A stretch of 64,000 bases of DNA from Catenulispora sp. EB89 (lineage in GTDB: Bacteria; Actinomycetota; Actinomycetes; Streptomycetales; Catenulisporaceae): NCBI RefSeq assembly GCF_041261445.1, contig NZ_JBGCCU010000043.1, forward strand, positions 1 to 64,000. Direction: 5' to 3'. A program made the position numbers and the translations under genes. Each line of letters starts with the position of its first letter. Position 1 is the first letter of the stretch. Shown piece after piece: positions 24,814 through 33,174 of this stretch. The notes under the pieces are model-generated. The model searched no databases, was not told the origin of the DNA, and saw only the letters and a list, made by a program, of their open reading frames with translations.

Positions 24814-25787
24814 CGCTCGACCCGCAGGCCCGCGCCATCGTCGACACGCTCGCCGTGATCTTCCCCGACCTCGGCGGCACCGTCACCGACGCGGCTCAGG
24901 CCCGCGAAATCCTTGCCCTGGCACCGGAACTGCCGGTCCTGGTGCCGTTGCCGTCGGTGGCGGACCGGACGATCCCCGGGCTCGACGGTGCCCCCGAGAT
25001 CCCGGTGCGGATCTACCGCCCGGTGGCGGATCAGGACACTGTGACGCCTGTCGTCGTGTTCTTCCACGGCGGCGGCTTCAGCATCTGCAACATCGCCATC
25101 TACGACAACTTCTGCCGCGATATCGCGCGCTCCGTCGGCGCGACCGTGGTCTCCGTGGAATACCGCCTCGCCCCCGAGACGCCGTATCCCGGCGGCCTCG
25201 ACGACGCCTACGCCGCAACCGCGTGGGTCGCCGAGCACGCCGCCGAACTGCGCGTGGATCCCGCACGGCTGGCCGTCGCCGGCGACAGCGGGGGCGGCAA
25301 CTTCGCCGCGGTGGTGTCGCTGATGGCGCGGGACCGTGCGGTGCTCGGACATCAGAGCCCGAAGATCGCCGTGCAGCTGCTCGTCTACCCGTCGGTCGAT
25401 CTGGCCGGCGCCGACTCCGGCTATCCCTCGCGCGAGGAGAACGCGACCGGCTTCTTCCTCACGGCTCAGCACATGGCCTGGTTCCACGAGCAGTACGTCC
25501 AGGGCTCCGACGTCACGGATCCCTATATGTCGCCGATCAAAGCGCCGGACCACAGCGGTCTGCCGCACGCCGTCGTCGTGACCGCCGAGCACGATCCGCT
25601 GCGGGACGAGGGGGACGCCTACGCCGGAAAGCTCGCCGCGGCCGGGGTCGCCGTGGACCACTTCCCGGTCGAGGGGATGTTCCACGGCTTCCTGAACATG
25701 CCGCATCCGACCGCCGCGGCGACCCGCGCCGCGGTGTTCGCCGCGGTGCGGGCCGCTCTCGGCTCCGACGTCTCCGGCGCTACTTGA
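24810..25787 (+). CDS. alpha/beta hydrolase, HSL-family esterase
   Basis: A 325-residue carboxylesterase of the hormone-sensitive-lipase family (family IV). The oxyanion motif HGGGF starts at H86, the nucleophile is S160 in GDSGGG, and the Asp/His of the triad are in AEHDPLRDEG and GMFHGF. It is translationally coupled to the LLM oxidoreductase. Its 3' end overlaps the convergent DUF4097-type gene by 8 bp. Natural substrate unknown; short acyl esters or lactones are typical. Confidence 0.92.
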   Translation: MTLDPQARAIVDTLAVIFPDLGGTVTDAAQAREILALAPELPVLVPLPSVADRTIPGLDGAPEIPVRIYRPVADQDTVTPVVVFFHGGGFSICNIAIYDNFCRDIARSVGATVVSVEYRLAPETPYPGGLDDAYAATAWVAEHAAELRVDPARLAVAGDSGGGNFAAVVSLMARDRAVLGHQSPKIAVQLLVYPSVDLAGADSGYPSREENATGFFLTAQHMAWFHEQYVQGSDVTDPYMSPIKAPDHSGLPHAVVVTAEHDPLRDEGDAYAGKLAAAGVAVDHFPVEGMFHGFLNMPHPTAAATRAAVFAAVRAALGSDVSGAT

Positions 25788-26526
25788 TCGTGACCCCGGC
25801 GTTGGTGGTGGTCACGTCGATGACGTTGTTGGCGCGCCGGTCCTGCTTGTTCTGCAGGTTCGGCTCGGCGTTCGTGGTCGAGACATTGTCGTAGTACACC
25901 GTGCGGCCGTCGGTGACGATGGTGACGCCCGCGTTGGTGGTGGCCGCCGTGATGGTCGTGGGGGCGCCGACGAACGTGGCCTTGATGCCGGCGTTGGTGG
26001 TGTTCATGACGGCGTCGCCCGAGCCGAGCTGGTCGGCCTCGATGCCCGCGTTCGTGCTGTGCAGGTTCACCGGGCCGGAGACGTTGCTGACGAACACGCC
26101 GGCGTTGCTGGTCGTCACCTGCACGGAGACCGTCGGGGGCACCTGGATGTCGATGTCCGCGCCGCAGTCGCCGCCGCCGCAGTCCTTGCTCAGCGTCAGC
26201 ACGCCGTCGGCGTACTGCTCGGTCACCTTCGGGTTTTCGGTGCCGCTGAACGCGTGCCAGGTGAGAGTGGCCTTGCCGGTCACCCCGGACACCGCGGCGT
26301 TACCGGTGATCCGGACGGTGCTGTTGCTGTCCTGGACCACGACCCGGGCGACCGGGCCCGCCAGGTTGAGGTTCTGCTGCGTCTGCTTGCCGTCCACGGA
26401 CCCGGACACGACCAGGGCCGCGGCGCCGCACGGGATGGCGATCGCGGCGACGACGCCGAGCAGCGCGACCGTGCTGACCCGGATGCCCGCGATCGGGCGG
26501 CGGGTCGGAGTGGGTTCAGTGCTCAT
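25780..26526 (-). CDS. DUF4097-type beta-helix protein (distal paralogue)
   Basis: A 248-residue protein with a basic N-terminus, one transmembrane helix or signal anchor (residues ~17-42) and an exported C-terminal part. The latter has a ladder of TNAG motifs with Asn at about residues 141, 159, 178, 198, 219 and 242, the spacing of right-handed beta-helix rungs as in DUF4097/putative adhesin proteins. A KDCGGGDCG loop carries a likely disulfide (C116-C121). Function unknown; such proteins are usually envelope-associated. It follows its paralogue by 9 bp and overlaps the convergent esterase gene at its 3' end. Confidence 0.8.
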   Translation of the reverse strand: MSTEPTPTRRPIAGIRVSTVALLGVVAAIAIPCGAAALVVSGSVDGKQTQQNLNLAGPVARVVVQDSNSTVRITGNAAVSGVTGKATLTWHAFSGTENPKVTEQYADGVLTLSKDCGGGDCGADIDIQVPPTVSVQVTTSNAGVFVSNVSGPVNLHSTNAGIEADQLGSGDAVMNTTNAGIKATFVGAPTTITAATTNAGVTIVTDGRTVYYDNVSTTNAEPNLQNKQDRRANNVIDVTTTNAGVTIK

Positions 26527-26535
26527 GTCAGGCCT

Positions 26536-27282
26536 CTAACTGATCGTCACGTCGGCGTTGGTGGTGGTCACGTCGATCTCGGCGGCGGCCATGCGGTCCT
26601 GCACGTTCGTCAGGTACCGGAGGCCGTTGGTGGTGCTGACCGAGTCGTAGTAGGCGGTCTGCCCGTCGGTGGCGATGGTCACGCCGCCGTTGGTGGTGCT
26701 CGCCGTGATCCGGGTCGGCGCGCCGCGGAAGGAGGCGTTCACGCTGCCGTTCGTGGTCTGGAAGGAGGCGTTCCCCGAACCCAGGTCCTCGGCGTCGATG
26801 CTGCCGTTGCCGGAGGTCAGGTCGACCGCGCCGGTCACCCCGCTGACCTCGATGTGCCCCTGGGAGGTGGCGGCCTGCACCGAGACGTTGCGCGGCACCG
26901 TCAGCGTGATGTCGACGGGCCCGCAGCCGCCGCCGGAGCAGTCCTTGGTGAGCGTCAGTACGCCGTCCGCGACACTCTGCCGCAGCACCGGCCGCTTGCC
27001 GCCCTTGCCCTTCCACTGCAGCACGGCCTGCCCCTGCACCCCGGTGGCGGCGGAGTTGCCGGTGATCTGCACATCACTCTCGGAATCGGCGACCACGACC
27101 CGCGTGATCGGCCCGGCGGCCGCGACGGCGACCCGCGCCTGCTGGTCGGTCACCCGCGAGGACATCGCGAACGCCGCGGCGACGGCCGGCACGCTCACGG
27201 CCACGATCACGCCGGCCATCGCGATGGTGCTGATCCGCAGGGCGCCGATCGGGGCGCGGGGCGGGGTGGCATCGAAGCTCAT
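26536..27282 (-). CDS. DUF4097-type beta-helix protein (proximal paralogue)
   Basis: A 248-residue paralogue of the next gene, same topology: membrane anchor at ~17-40, KDCSGGGCG disulfide loop (C115-C120), and an Asn ladder (TTNG/TSGNG motifs) in the same register but with Gly after Asn rather than Ala-Gly. Start: ATG 27282, where the sequence matches the paralogue's N-terminus; an in-frame extension upstream is Pro-rich and unlike it. The pair arose by tandem duplication and is probably one operon. Role unknown. Confidence 0.8.
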   Translation of the reverse strand: MSFDATPPRAPIGALRISTIAMAGVIVAVSVPAVAAAFAMSSRVTDQQARVAVAAAGPITRVVVADSESDVQITGNSAATGVQGQAVLQWKGKGGKRPVLRQSVADGVLTLTKDCSGGGCGPVDITLTVPRNVSVQAATSQGHIEVSGVTGAVDLTSGNGSIDAEDLGSGNASFQTTNGSVNASFRGAPTRITASTTNGGVTIATDGQTAYYDSVSTTNGLRYLTNVQDRMAAAEIDVTTTNADVTIS

Positions 27283-27453
27283 GAGGAAATGGTGGCTCGG
27301 GGACGGGGGTCCGGGCGATGGGGGTAGCCCCACTCTTGGCAGGGGCTAAGACTACCTGCGGTGATCTTGGGGCGGCGGTTCGCGGCGGCGGGGCGGCTGG
27401 CGGCAGCCGGGCAGGAAGCCGAAACCTCCGGCTGCCCACCCGGCCGACATCCC

Positions 27454-27519
27454 AGCTCAAGCCAGTCCAGCTCAAGCGGGCCGAGCTTAAGCCTGCCCAG
27501 CTCAAGCTAGCCGATCTCA
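27454..27519 (-). repeat. 15-bp tandem repeat beginning at a stop codon
   Basis: On the minus strand, starting with the stop codon of the phosphoesterase gene (27519-27517), five 15-bp units follow: TGAGATCGGCTAGCT, TGAGCTGGGCAGGCT, TAAGCTCGGCCCGCT, TGAGCTGGACTGGCT and TGAGCTGGGATG... Each unit starts with an in-frame stop codon. Confidence 0.8.
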
Positions 27520-29691
27520 GCCCTGATGCAGCTCAATCAGCGGACTCCGCCCCGCCGCCGTCTTCGCGAACCCGACCGCCCACACCTGCCCGCCGGCCGC
27601 GCCGAGGCCGCCGAGCACGGTGTCGCCGCTGCCCGGGTCCGGCGCCGCGACCGCGTGCCAGCCGGTCGCGTCGTGGCGCGCCAGGACGGGGACCTGCTTG
27701 CCGGCGGCGTCCGAGTAGTACGTGCCGGCCAGCCAGGCGCTGTCCTTGCCGGTCGCCGTCACCGCGGTCACGTCGCTGAAGCGCGCGCCGAGCTCCGCCG
27801 CCGTCTGTGCGCTCCACACACCACGCGCGAAGTGCTCCACGAACGGCACCGCCTGGTGCGTGCTGTCGTCCGTCTGGCCCACGGCCCACACCTCGCCGTC
27901 CCGCACGCTCACGCTCTGCAGCAGCGCCGCGTCGAGGCCTGGGACGTGCGCCTCGCTCCAGCACCGGCCGTCCCAGTGCAGGACCAGCGGCGTGTCGGAG
28001 TGCGCGTCGTCGCGTTGCCCGACCGCGTAGACCGAGTCCGGGCCGTCGGCGCTGATGCCGTACAGCTGGTTGCCGAAGGCGCCCGGGTTCGGCGACGGCA
28101 CCACCGACCACGCGCTCCCGTCGAAGTGCTCGATCAGCGTGCCGAACGTGCCGGCGCGGTTCTGCCGGATCCCGGCGGCCCACACGTCGTGGTCGCTGAC
28201 CGCGGTCGCCGAGTAGAGGATGTCGCGCTGCGCGTTCAGCTTCGGTGCGGGCACCACGTGCCACGCGCTGCCGTTCCAGGCCTCGATGACGCTGTGCGGC
28301 AGGAAGTCCGCGCCGAGCGCGACGCCGACCGCCCACGCCTGGCCCGGCACCGCCGCGACGCCGAACAGCGTGCCGAAGTTCGGGCCGGGGTTCGGGGTCG
28401 GGGTGGACGTCCACTTCGTGCCGTCGAAGTGCGCGGCCATGGTCAGCGTGGCGTCCTGGTTCGCGGTCGCGGCGTCCGGCAGGTAGTTGCCGACGGCCCA
28501 CACGTCGCTCTTCGACACGGCCGCGACCGCACCGAACGTGTTGTCCCCGGTGCCGATGTACGGCGCGGGCTGGACGGCCCAGCCGTTCTGGCTGATCGGG
28601 GTGTCGACGGTCGTGACCGGCTCGGTCGGGATCGGGGTCGGCGTCGCGTAGCTCGGCACCGGGAGTGCGCGGTAGGCCTGCGCCGCGCTGCCGGTCGGCG
28701 TCAGCAGCGGCGTGAGCGGACGGGTCGCCGCGTCGCACGCGTGCGCCAGGCAGCCCAGAGCGAAGTTCTGCTCGACGGTGTCCAGCAGCGAGTAGTGGTC
28801 GTACGGCGTGGCGTCCCGCACGGCGCGCGGGCCGTGGCTGGTCACCAGCACCGTCGCGACCTGACCGCCGCCCCCGGCGTTGTCGTCGCCCTCGTCGTAG
28901 GTGATGGCGACGGCGTTGTTGCCCTTGGCCCAGAACGAAGCCGAGGTGATCTTCTGCACCAGCTCGCCGAGGTACGCGTCGCCGGTCGCGACCAGGCGCT
29001 GGTCCTGCGGGTCCGCGGTCGCGAGGTCGCCGCCGTCGACGGTGCCGGAGTCCAGGCAGTACGGCGGGTCGCCGTGCTGGTCGTGGCACTCGTCCGGGAT
29101 CACCCAGCCGAACGCCGGGACGTCGTCGGAGGCCAGGTCCCGGTCCAGCTGGTCGACGGGGACCTGGTTGTTCCAGTCGCGCGGGTTGTCGGAGGTGGTG
29201 AAGTTCTGGATGCCGTCGTGCTTGGAGACGTAGAGCGGGTCCTTGTCCGGCGCGCCGTTGCAGTCGGCGGGGAAGCAGATGCCCTGATACCCGGCGTGGG
29301 GGAGGCTTTGCAGGTACGCCTTCCAGGGCAGGTTCTTCGCGTCGAGCTGCGAGATCAGGCTCGGCTGGGCGACCTTCTGGGTGTAGTAGGCGTTGTCGCT
29401 GGTGACGCCGAAGGTGTCGCCGCCGAGCAGCCCGACGTAGTTCGGCTCGCTCGGGTGCGAGACGCCGGTGTAGTCGGTGGCCAGGCCGTACTGCTGCGCC
29501 AGGGCGTTCAGGTTCGGGGCGGCCGGGTTGCCGATCACGTCGGTGAAGCCGTGGTTCTCCTCGACGATGACGAAGACGTGGTCGTAGTGGCCGGGGCTCG
29601 CGGCCGCCGAGGCCGTTGACGCGCCGACCGGCACGACGGCGGCCGCCACCAGGGCCGCCGCGGCCAGACTTGCTCGCAATGTGAGGGACAT
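27517..29691 (-). CDS. secreted phosphoesterase with seven-repeat propeller-like domain
   Basis: A 724-residue exported protein. Signal peptide 1-31 (ends ASTASAAA). Residues ~35-330 are a phosphoesterase domain of the phospholipase C/acid phosphatase superfamily (PF04185), with HVFVIVEENHGFTDVIG, HPSEPNYVGLLGG and ITYDEGDDN as landmarks. Residues ~365-724 contain seven copies of a W-A-V-G-like motif (SDVWAVG, GQAWAVG, HDVWAAG, DSVYAVG, GEVWAVG, DSAWLAG, GQVWAVG) spaced roughly 45-55 residues, suggesting a seven-bladed beta-propeller. The propeller may bind substrate or cell wall. It probably scavenges phosphate from phosphomonoesters or phospholipids (family knowledge). Confidence 0.88.
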   Translation of the reverse strand: MSLTLRASLAAAALVAAAVVPVGASTASAAASPGHYDHVFVIVEENHGFTDVIGNPAAPNLNALAQQYGLATDYTGVSHPSEPNYVGLLGGDTFGVTSDNAYYTQKVAQPSLISQLDAKNLPWKAYLQSLPHAGYQGICFPADCNGAPDKDPLYVSKHDGIQNFTTSDNPRDWNNQVPVDQLDRDLASDDVPAFGWVIPDECHDQHGDPPYCLDSGTVDGGDLATADPQDQRLVATGDAYLGELVQKITSASFWAKGNNAVAITYDEGDDNAGGGGQVATVLVTSHGPRAVRDATPYDHYSLLDTVEQNFALGCLAHACDAATRPLTPLLTPTGSAAQAYRALPVPSYATPTPIPTEPVTTVDTPISQNGWAVQPAPYIGTGDNTFGAVAAVSKSDVWAVGNYLPDAATANQDATLTMAAHFDGTKWTSTPTPNPGPNFGTLFGVAAVPGQAWAVGVALGADFLPHSVIEAWNGSAWHVVPAPKLNAQRDILYSATAVSDHDVWAAGIRQNRAGTFGTLIEHFDGSAWSVVPSPNPGAFGNQLYGISADGPDSVYAVGQRDDAHSDTPLVLHWDGRCWSEAHVPGLDAALLQSVSVRDGEVWAVGQTDDSTHQAVPFVEHFARGVWSAQTAAELGARFSDVTAVTATGKDSAWLAGTYYSDAAGKQVPVLARHDATGWHAVAAPDPGSGDTVLGGLGAAGGQVWAVGFAKTAAGRSPLIELHQG

Positions 29692-29720
29692 GTCCTCAGT
29701 GCACCACTAAGGGGTGAATA

Positions 29721-30596
29721 TCAGAGGTCTCCGATATGGCGGAGCAGCCGATCGCGATGGAAGGAGGGGCTTCCCCACGCCGAATACAGGACCCTGATCT
29801 TCTTGAAGTAGACGGACAGGTCGTACTCGTCGGTGTAGCCGATGGCGCCGTGGAGCTGGAGCGCGGCGCGGGCAGAGCGGTAGGCGGCGTCGCTCGCGGC
29901 GGCCTTCGCGGCCGAGACGTCGCCGGGGTCGGCGCTGAGCGCGGCGGCGAAGACGAGGGGACGCGCGAACTCCAGTCCGGTGTGCGCGTCGGCGAGGCGG
30001 TGCTTGACGGCTTGGTACTCGCCGATCGCGTGGCCGTACTGCACGCGCTGCTTGGCGTAGGCGACGGTCATGTCGAGCGCGGCACGCCCGAGCCCCAGCA
30101 GCTGCGCGGCGGTGAGGAGCGCGGCGGTGTCGAAGACGAGGTCGGCGTGCGGGGGCAGGCCGGTGACCGGGAAGAGCGAGCGGGTCGGGTCGAGCGAGGC
30201 GACGGGTCGCGGATCGCCGGGAGGAAAACAGTTGTCTGCGATATCGGCGTTCGGTGCGTAGGGCGCGATCGGCGGAACGGCGGTGGTGGCGATCAGGCCG
30301 GCGGCGAGTTGTTCCCGCGCTGGAGGATGCGCGGCCGCGACCGCGAGCGATTCCGGATACGGACCGGGCGCCGCGTGGTAGCCGACGCGCTCGAGCGCCG
30401 CGCACAACTCGACGGGGTACTCGCCGGCGAGGGAGTGCATGCCGATCGCGGCCAGCCCGCGCCAGATATCGAGGCCGGGCTTGGTGTCGCCGGCGGCCCA
30501 GGCGCGTGCCGCCGCGACGCCGTTCGCATCGCGCAACAAAGAGTCGACCGCATCGCGGAAGTCGCGCTGCTCCTCGGTCAGAGCGAACCTCACCAT
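29721..30596 (-). CDS. acyl-CoA dehydrogenase beta-type subunit, short (FadE32/33-like)
   Basis: A 291-residue acyl-CoA dehydrogenase relative, about 90 residues short: the N-terminal helices (RFALTEEQRDFRDAVDSLL) are followed by an abridged middle beta-domain, then the C-terminal helices (YGHAIGEYQAVKHRLADAHT, LQLHGAIGYTDEYDLSVYFK). The terminal IYxGTxE motif is missing. It follows an alpha-type dehydrogenase gene on the same strand, suggesting an alpha2beta2 enzyme like mycobacterial FadE31-FadE32/33, which act late in HIP degradation. GAGGAGGC precedes the ATG. Confidence 0.85.
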   Translation of the reverse strand: MVRFALTEEQRDFRDAVDSLLRDANGVAAARAWAAGDTKPGLDIWRGLAAIGMHSLAGEYPVELCAALERVGYHAAPGPYPESLAVAAAHPPAREQLAAGLIATTAVPPIAPYAPNADIADNCFPPGDPRPVASLDPTRSLFPVTGLPPHADLVFDTAALLTAAQLLGLGRAALDMTVAYAKQRVQYGHAIGEYQAVKHRLADAHTGLEFARPLVFAAALSADPGDVSAAKAAASDAAYRSARAALQLHGAIGYTDEYDLSVYFKKIRVLYSAWGSPSFHRDRLLRHIGDL

Positions 30597-30612
30597 GCCG
30601 CCTCCTCGGTCC

Positions 30613-30795
30613 GCGCCCGACCGCCGTCGCGCCGGTCGCCTGAACCTGAGCTCACCGTGCCGCGCCGACTGCCCTGCGCTCGCGCCCGACCACCGTCGCG
30701 CCTGCCGCTCGAACCTGAGCTCGCCGCGCCGCGCTGACTGCCCCGCGCTCGCGCCCGACCGCCAGCGTGCCCGCCGCCCGAAGCCGCTCTCACCG
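30613..30795. repeat. 69-bp tandem repeat, about 2.7 copies
   Basis: Units start at 30613, 30682 and 30751 with GCGCCCGACC and have an exact 69-bp period (23 codons). The last, partial unit runs into the stop codon of the upstream alpha-type dehydrogenase gene (30790-30792). Within units the position equivalent to that stop is TGA, CGA and TGA on the minus strand. The repeats fill the spacer between the two dehydrogenase genes. Confidence 0.85.
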
Positions 30796-31932
30796 CGCCC
30801 CCCTCGGCAACCCGAGCACCCGCTCGGCCACCACGTTCCGCTGCACTTCGTTCGTCCCGGCGTAGATCGGCCCGGCCAGCGCGAACAGGTACCCGTCCAT
30901 CCACGCCGAGTCCAGTCGCTCCGCGTCCGGCCCCAGCAGGTCCAGTGCCGTCTCGTGCATCGCCAGGTCCAGCTCCGACCAGAACAGCTTGTTCACGCTC
31001 GTCTCGGCCCCGAGCGTGCCGCCGTCCGCGATCCGCGCCGCCGTCTCGAACGTCGCCAGCCGGTACGCCCGCGCCCCGATCCAGGCGTCGGCGACGCGGT
31101 CCCGGAACTCCGCCGGCCGCCCCGCCGCACGCCACAGCGCGACCAACCGCGCGGCCGTGGCCATGAAACGCCCCGGCGAGCGCAGATACAGCCCGCGCTC
31201 CTTGCCCGCGGTGGCCATCGTGACTTTCCAGCCCTCGCCGACCGCGCCCAAAACATCCGCGTCCGGCACGTACACCGCGTCGAAGAACAGCTCTGCGAAG
31301 CCCGGTTCGCCGTCGAACTGCGGGATCGGTCGGACCGTGATCCCCGGCGCGGTCAGCGGGAACAGGAAGTACGTCAGCCCTCGATGACGTTCGGCGGCCG
31401 GGTCGCTGCGGAACAGTCCGAAGCCCCAGTCCGCGAACGTCGCGCGCGAGGACCACGTCTTCTGTCCCGACAGCAGCCAGCCGTCGTCCGACGGCGCGCG
31501 CACCGCTGTCGAACGCAGCGCGGCCAGGTCTGAACCGGCCTCCGGCTCGGACCAGACCTGCGCCCAGATCTGCTCGCCGGAGGCCATCGCGGGCAGGAAC
31601 CGCGCCTTCTGCGCGGCGCTCCCGTGGTCCAGGATCGACGGCGCCAGCAGGTTGATCCCGTTCTGCGACACCCGTCCCGGCGCGCCCGCGGCCCAGTACT
31701 CCTCCTCGAAGACCAGCCACTCGGTGATCGAGGCGCCGCGTCCGCCGTACTCGGCCGGCCACGAGACCACGGAGTACCGCTCGTCGTACAGCTCCCGCTC
31801 CCAGCGCCGGTGCGCTTCGAAGCCCTCGGCGGTGTCCATCGACGGCAGCGGCTCGGCCGGCAGGTGCGCGGCCAGCCAGGTGCGCGCCGTCGCCCGGAAC
31901 GCCTCCTCGGCCGCGCTGAAGCTCAGGTCCAC
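30790..31932 (-). CDS. acyl-CoA dehydrogenase alpha-type subunit (FadE31-like)
   Basis: A 380-residue acyl-CoA dehydrogenase with intact FAD and C-terminal catalytic segments: IWAQVWSEPEAGSDLAALRS and IYAGTNEVQRNVVAERVLGL. Its position next to a beta-type subunit and divergent from fadE30-ipdF-kstR2-fadA6 matches the FadE31 group of the KstR2 regulon, which desaturates CoA thioesters after steroid C-ring opening (family knowledge). TACGGT at 31940-31945 lies 7 nt before the GTG at 31932, and a KstR2-like box overlaps that hexamer. Confidence 0.85.
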   Translation of the reverse strand: MDLSFSAAEEAFRATARTWLAAHLPAEPLPSMDTAEGFEAHRRWERELYDERYSVVSWPAEYGGRGASITEWLVFEEEYWAAGAPGRVSQNGINLLAPSILDHGSAAQKARFLPAMASGEQIWAQVWSEPEAGSDLAALRSTAVRAPSDDGWLLSGQKTWSSRATFADWGFGLFRSDPAAERHRGLTYFLFPLTAPGITVRPIPQFDGEPGFAELFFDAVYVPDADVLGAVGEGWKVTMATAGKERGLYLRSPGRFMATAARLVALWRAAGRPAEFRDRVADAWIGARAYRLATFETAARIADGGTLGAETSVNKLFWSELDLAMHETALDLLGPDAERLDSAWMDGYLFALAGPIYAGTNEVQRNVVAERVLGLPRGAR

Positions 31933-31939
31933 GCGGCCT

Positions 31940-31945
31940 ACCGTA
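31940..31945 (-). promoter_or_regulatory. -10 element, leaderless fadE31-like gene
   Basis: TACGGT on the minus strand, 7 nt before GTG 31932; overlaps the left end of the KstR2-like box. Confidence 0.55.
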
Positions 31946-31963
31946 CCAAGCAAACGATTGGTA
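31944..31963. promoter_or_regulatory. KstR2-like operator, block A
   Basis: TACCAAGCAAACGATTGGTA: perfect outer arms TACCAA/TTGGTA with 8 bp between. Read on the minus strand it contains TTGCTTGGTA, shared with the boxes at 45240 and 52026. It overlaps the -10 elements of both divergent genes, so one bound repressor could block both. Confidence 0.8.
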
Positions 31964-31967
31964 GGGT
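31962..31967 (+). promoter_or_regulatory. -10 element, leaderless fadE30 operon
   Basis: TAGGGT, 7 nt before GTG 31975; overlaps the right end of the KstR2-like box. Confidence 0.55.
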
Positions 31968-31974
31968 AGAGTGT

Positions 31975-33174
31975 GTGGACCCCACCGACAGCGCCGAGGA
32001 CGAGGCGTTCCGTGCGGAGATTTTCCGGACCGAGCTGCGGGACTGGCTCCACGACCACCTCACCGGCGAGTTCGCCGACGCCAGGGGCCTGGGCGGCCCG
32101 GGGCGCGAACACGAGGCCTTCGACGTCCGCCTGGCCTGGGACCGGCATCTCGCCGAGCACGGCTGGACCTGCCTGGACTGGCCCGAGGAGTACGGAGGCC
32201 GGGCCGCCGGCGTCGCCCAGCAGGTGATCTTCCACGAGGAGTACGCCCGCGCCGACGCCCCGATCCGCGTCAGCCACATCGGCGAGCAACTCCTCGGCCC
32301 CACTCTCATCGCGCACGGCACCGAAGAGCAGAAACAGCGCTTCCTGCCGGGTATCCGCAGCGTGACAGAGCTCTGGTGCCAGGGCTACTCCGAACCCGAC
32401 GCGGGCTCGGATCTGGCGAACGTCAAGACCACGGCCGTGCTCTCCGACGACGGCACCGAGTGGATCCTCAACGGCCAGAAGGTCTGGACGTCGCTGGCGC
32501 ACCTGGCCGACTGGTGCTTCGTGGTGGCCCGCACCGACCCCGCCAAGCCGAAACATCGAGGCCTGTCATACCTCCTGGTCCCGATGAAGCAGCCCGGCGT
32601 CGAGGTCCGCCCGATCCTCCAGCTGACCAGGACCTCCGAGTTCAACGAGGTCTACTTCACCGATGCCCGTACCGACGTCGCGAACGTCGTCGGCGGCGTC
32701 GACGACGGCTGGCGGGTCGCGATGGCCACGCTCGGCTTCGAGCGCGGCGTGTCGACACTCGGCCAGCAGATCGGCTTCCGGCGCGAGCTGGACGGCGTCA
32801 TCGCGTCCGCGAAGCGCACCGGAGCGATCGACGACCCGCTCATCCAGGACCGCCTCGCCCGCGCCGCCATCGGTCTGGACGTGATGCGCCTCAATGCCCT
32901 GCGATCCATGACCGGCCTCGCCGACGGCACGCCCGGCCCCGAGGCCTCGATCGCCAAGCTGGTCTGGGCGCGGTGGCACCGCGACCTCGGCGAGCTGGCG
33001 ATGGACGTGCTCGGCGCGGCGGGCACCGTCACCGGCCCGGACTACGACCTCGACGAATGGCAGCGGCTGTGGCTGTTCAGCCGCGCCGACACCATTTACG
33101 GCGGATCCGACGAGATCCAGCGCACTGTCATCGCCGAGCGCGTCCTCGGCCTGCCGAAGGAGCCGCGCGCGTGA
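31975..33174 (+). CDS. fadE30: acyl-CoA dehydrogenase FadE30-like
   Basis: A 399-residue alpha-type acyl-CoA dehydrogenase (LWCQGYSEPDAGSDLANVKT; IYGGSDEIQRTVIAERVLGL). Gene order fadE30-ipdF-kstR2-fadA6 is exactly that of the mycobacterial Rv3560c-Rv3556c KstR2 region apart from one inserted PPE gene there. In that pathway FadE30 introduces a double bond into the CoA thioester of the 5-hydroxylated HIP side chain. First gene of the operon, leaderless GTG start, 4-bp overlap with ipdF. Orthology is inferred from order and family, not measured identity. Confidence 0.87.
   Translation: MDPTDSAEDEAFRAEIFRTELRDWLHDHLTGEFADARGLGGPGREHEAFDVRLAWDRHLAEHGWTCLDWPEEYGGRAAGVAQQVIFHEEYARADAPIRVSHIGEQLLGPTLIAHGTEEQKQRFLPGIRSVTELWCQGYSEPDAGSDLANVKTTAVLSDDGTEWILNGQKVWTSLAHLADWCFVVARTDPAKPKHRGLSYLLVPMKQPGVEVRPILQLTRTSEFNEVYFTDARTDVANVVGGVDDGWRVAMATLGFERGVSTLGQQIGFRRELDGVIASAKRTGAIDDPLIQDRLARAAIGLDVMRLNALRSMTGLADGTPGPEASIAKLVWARWHRDLGELAMDVLGAAGTVTGPDYDLDEWQRLWLFSRADTIYGGSDEIQRTVIAERVLGLPKEPRA

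Noticed and set aside
27318-27779. Plus-strand frame with pentapeptide-like repeats (QLKPV, QLKRA, ELKPA)
   Set aside because: The periodicity comes from the 15-bp DNA repeat, and the frame then runs antisense through the phosphoesterase gene. Not a pentapeptide-repeat protein.
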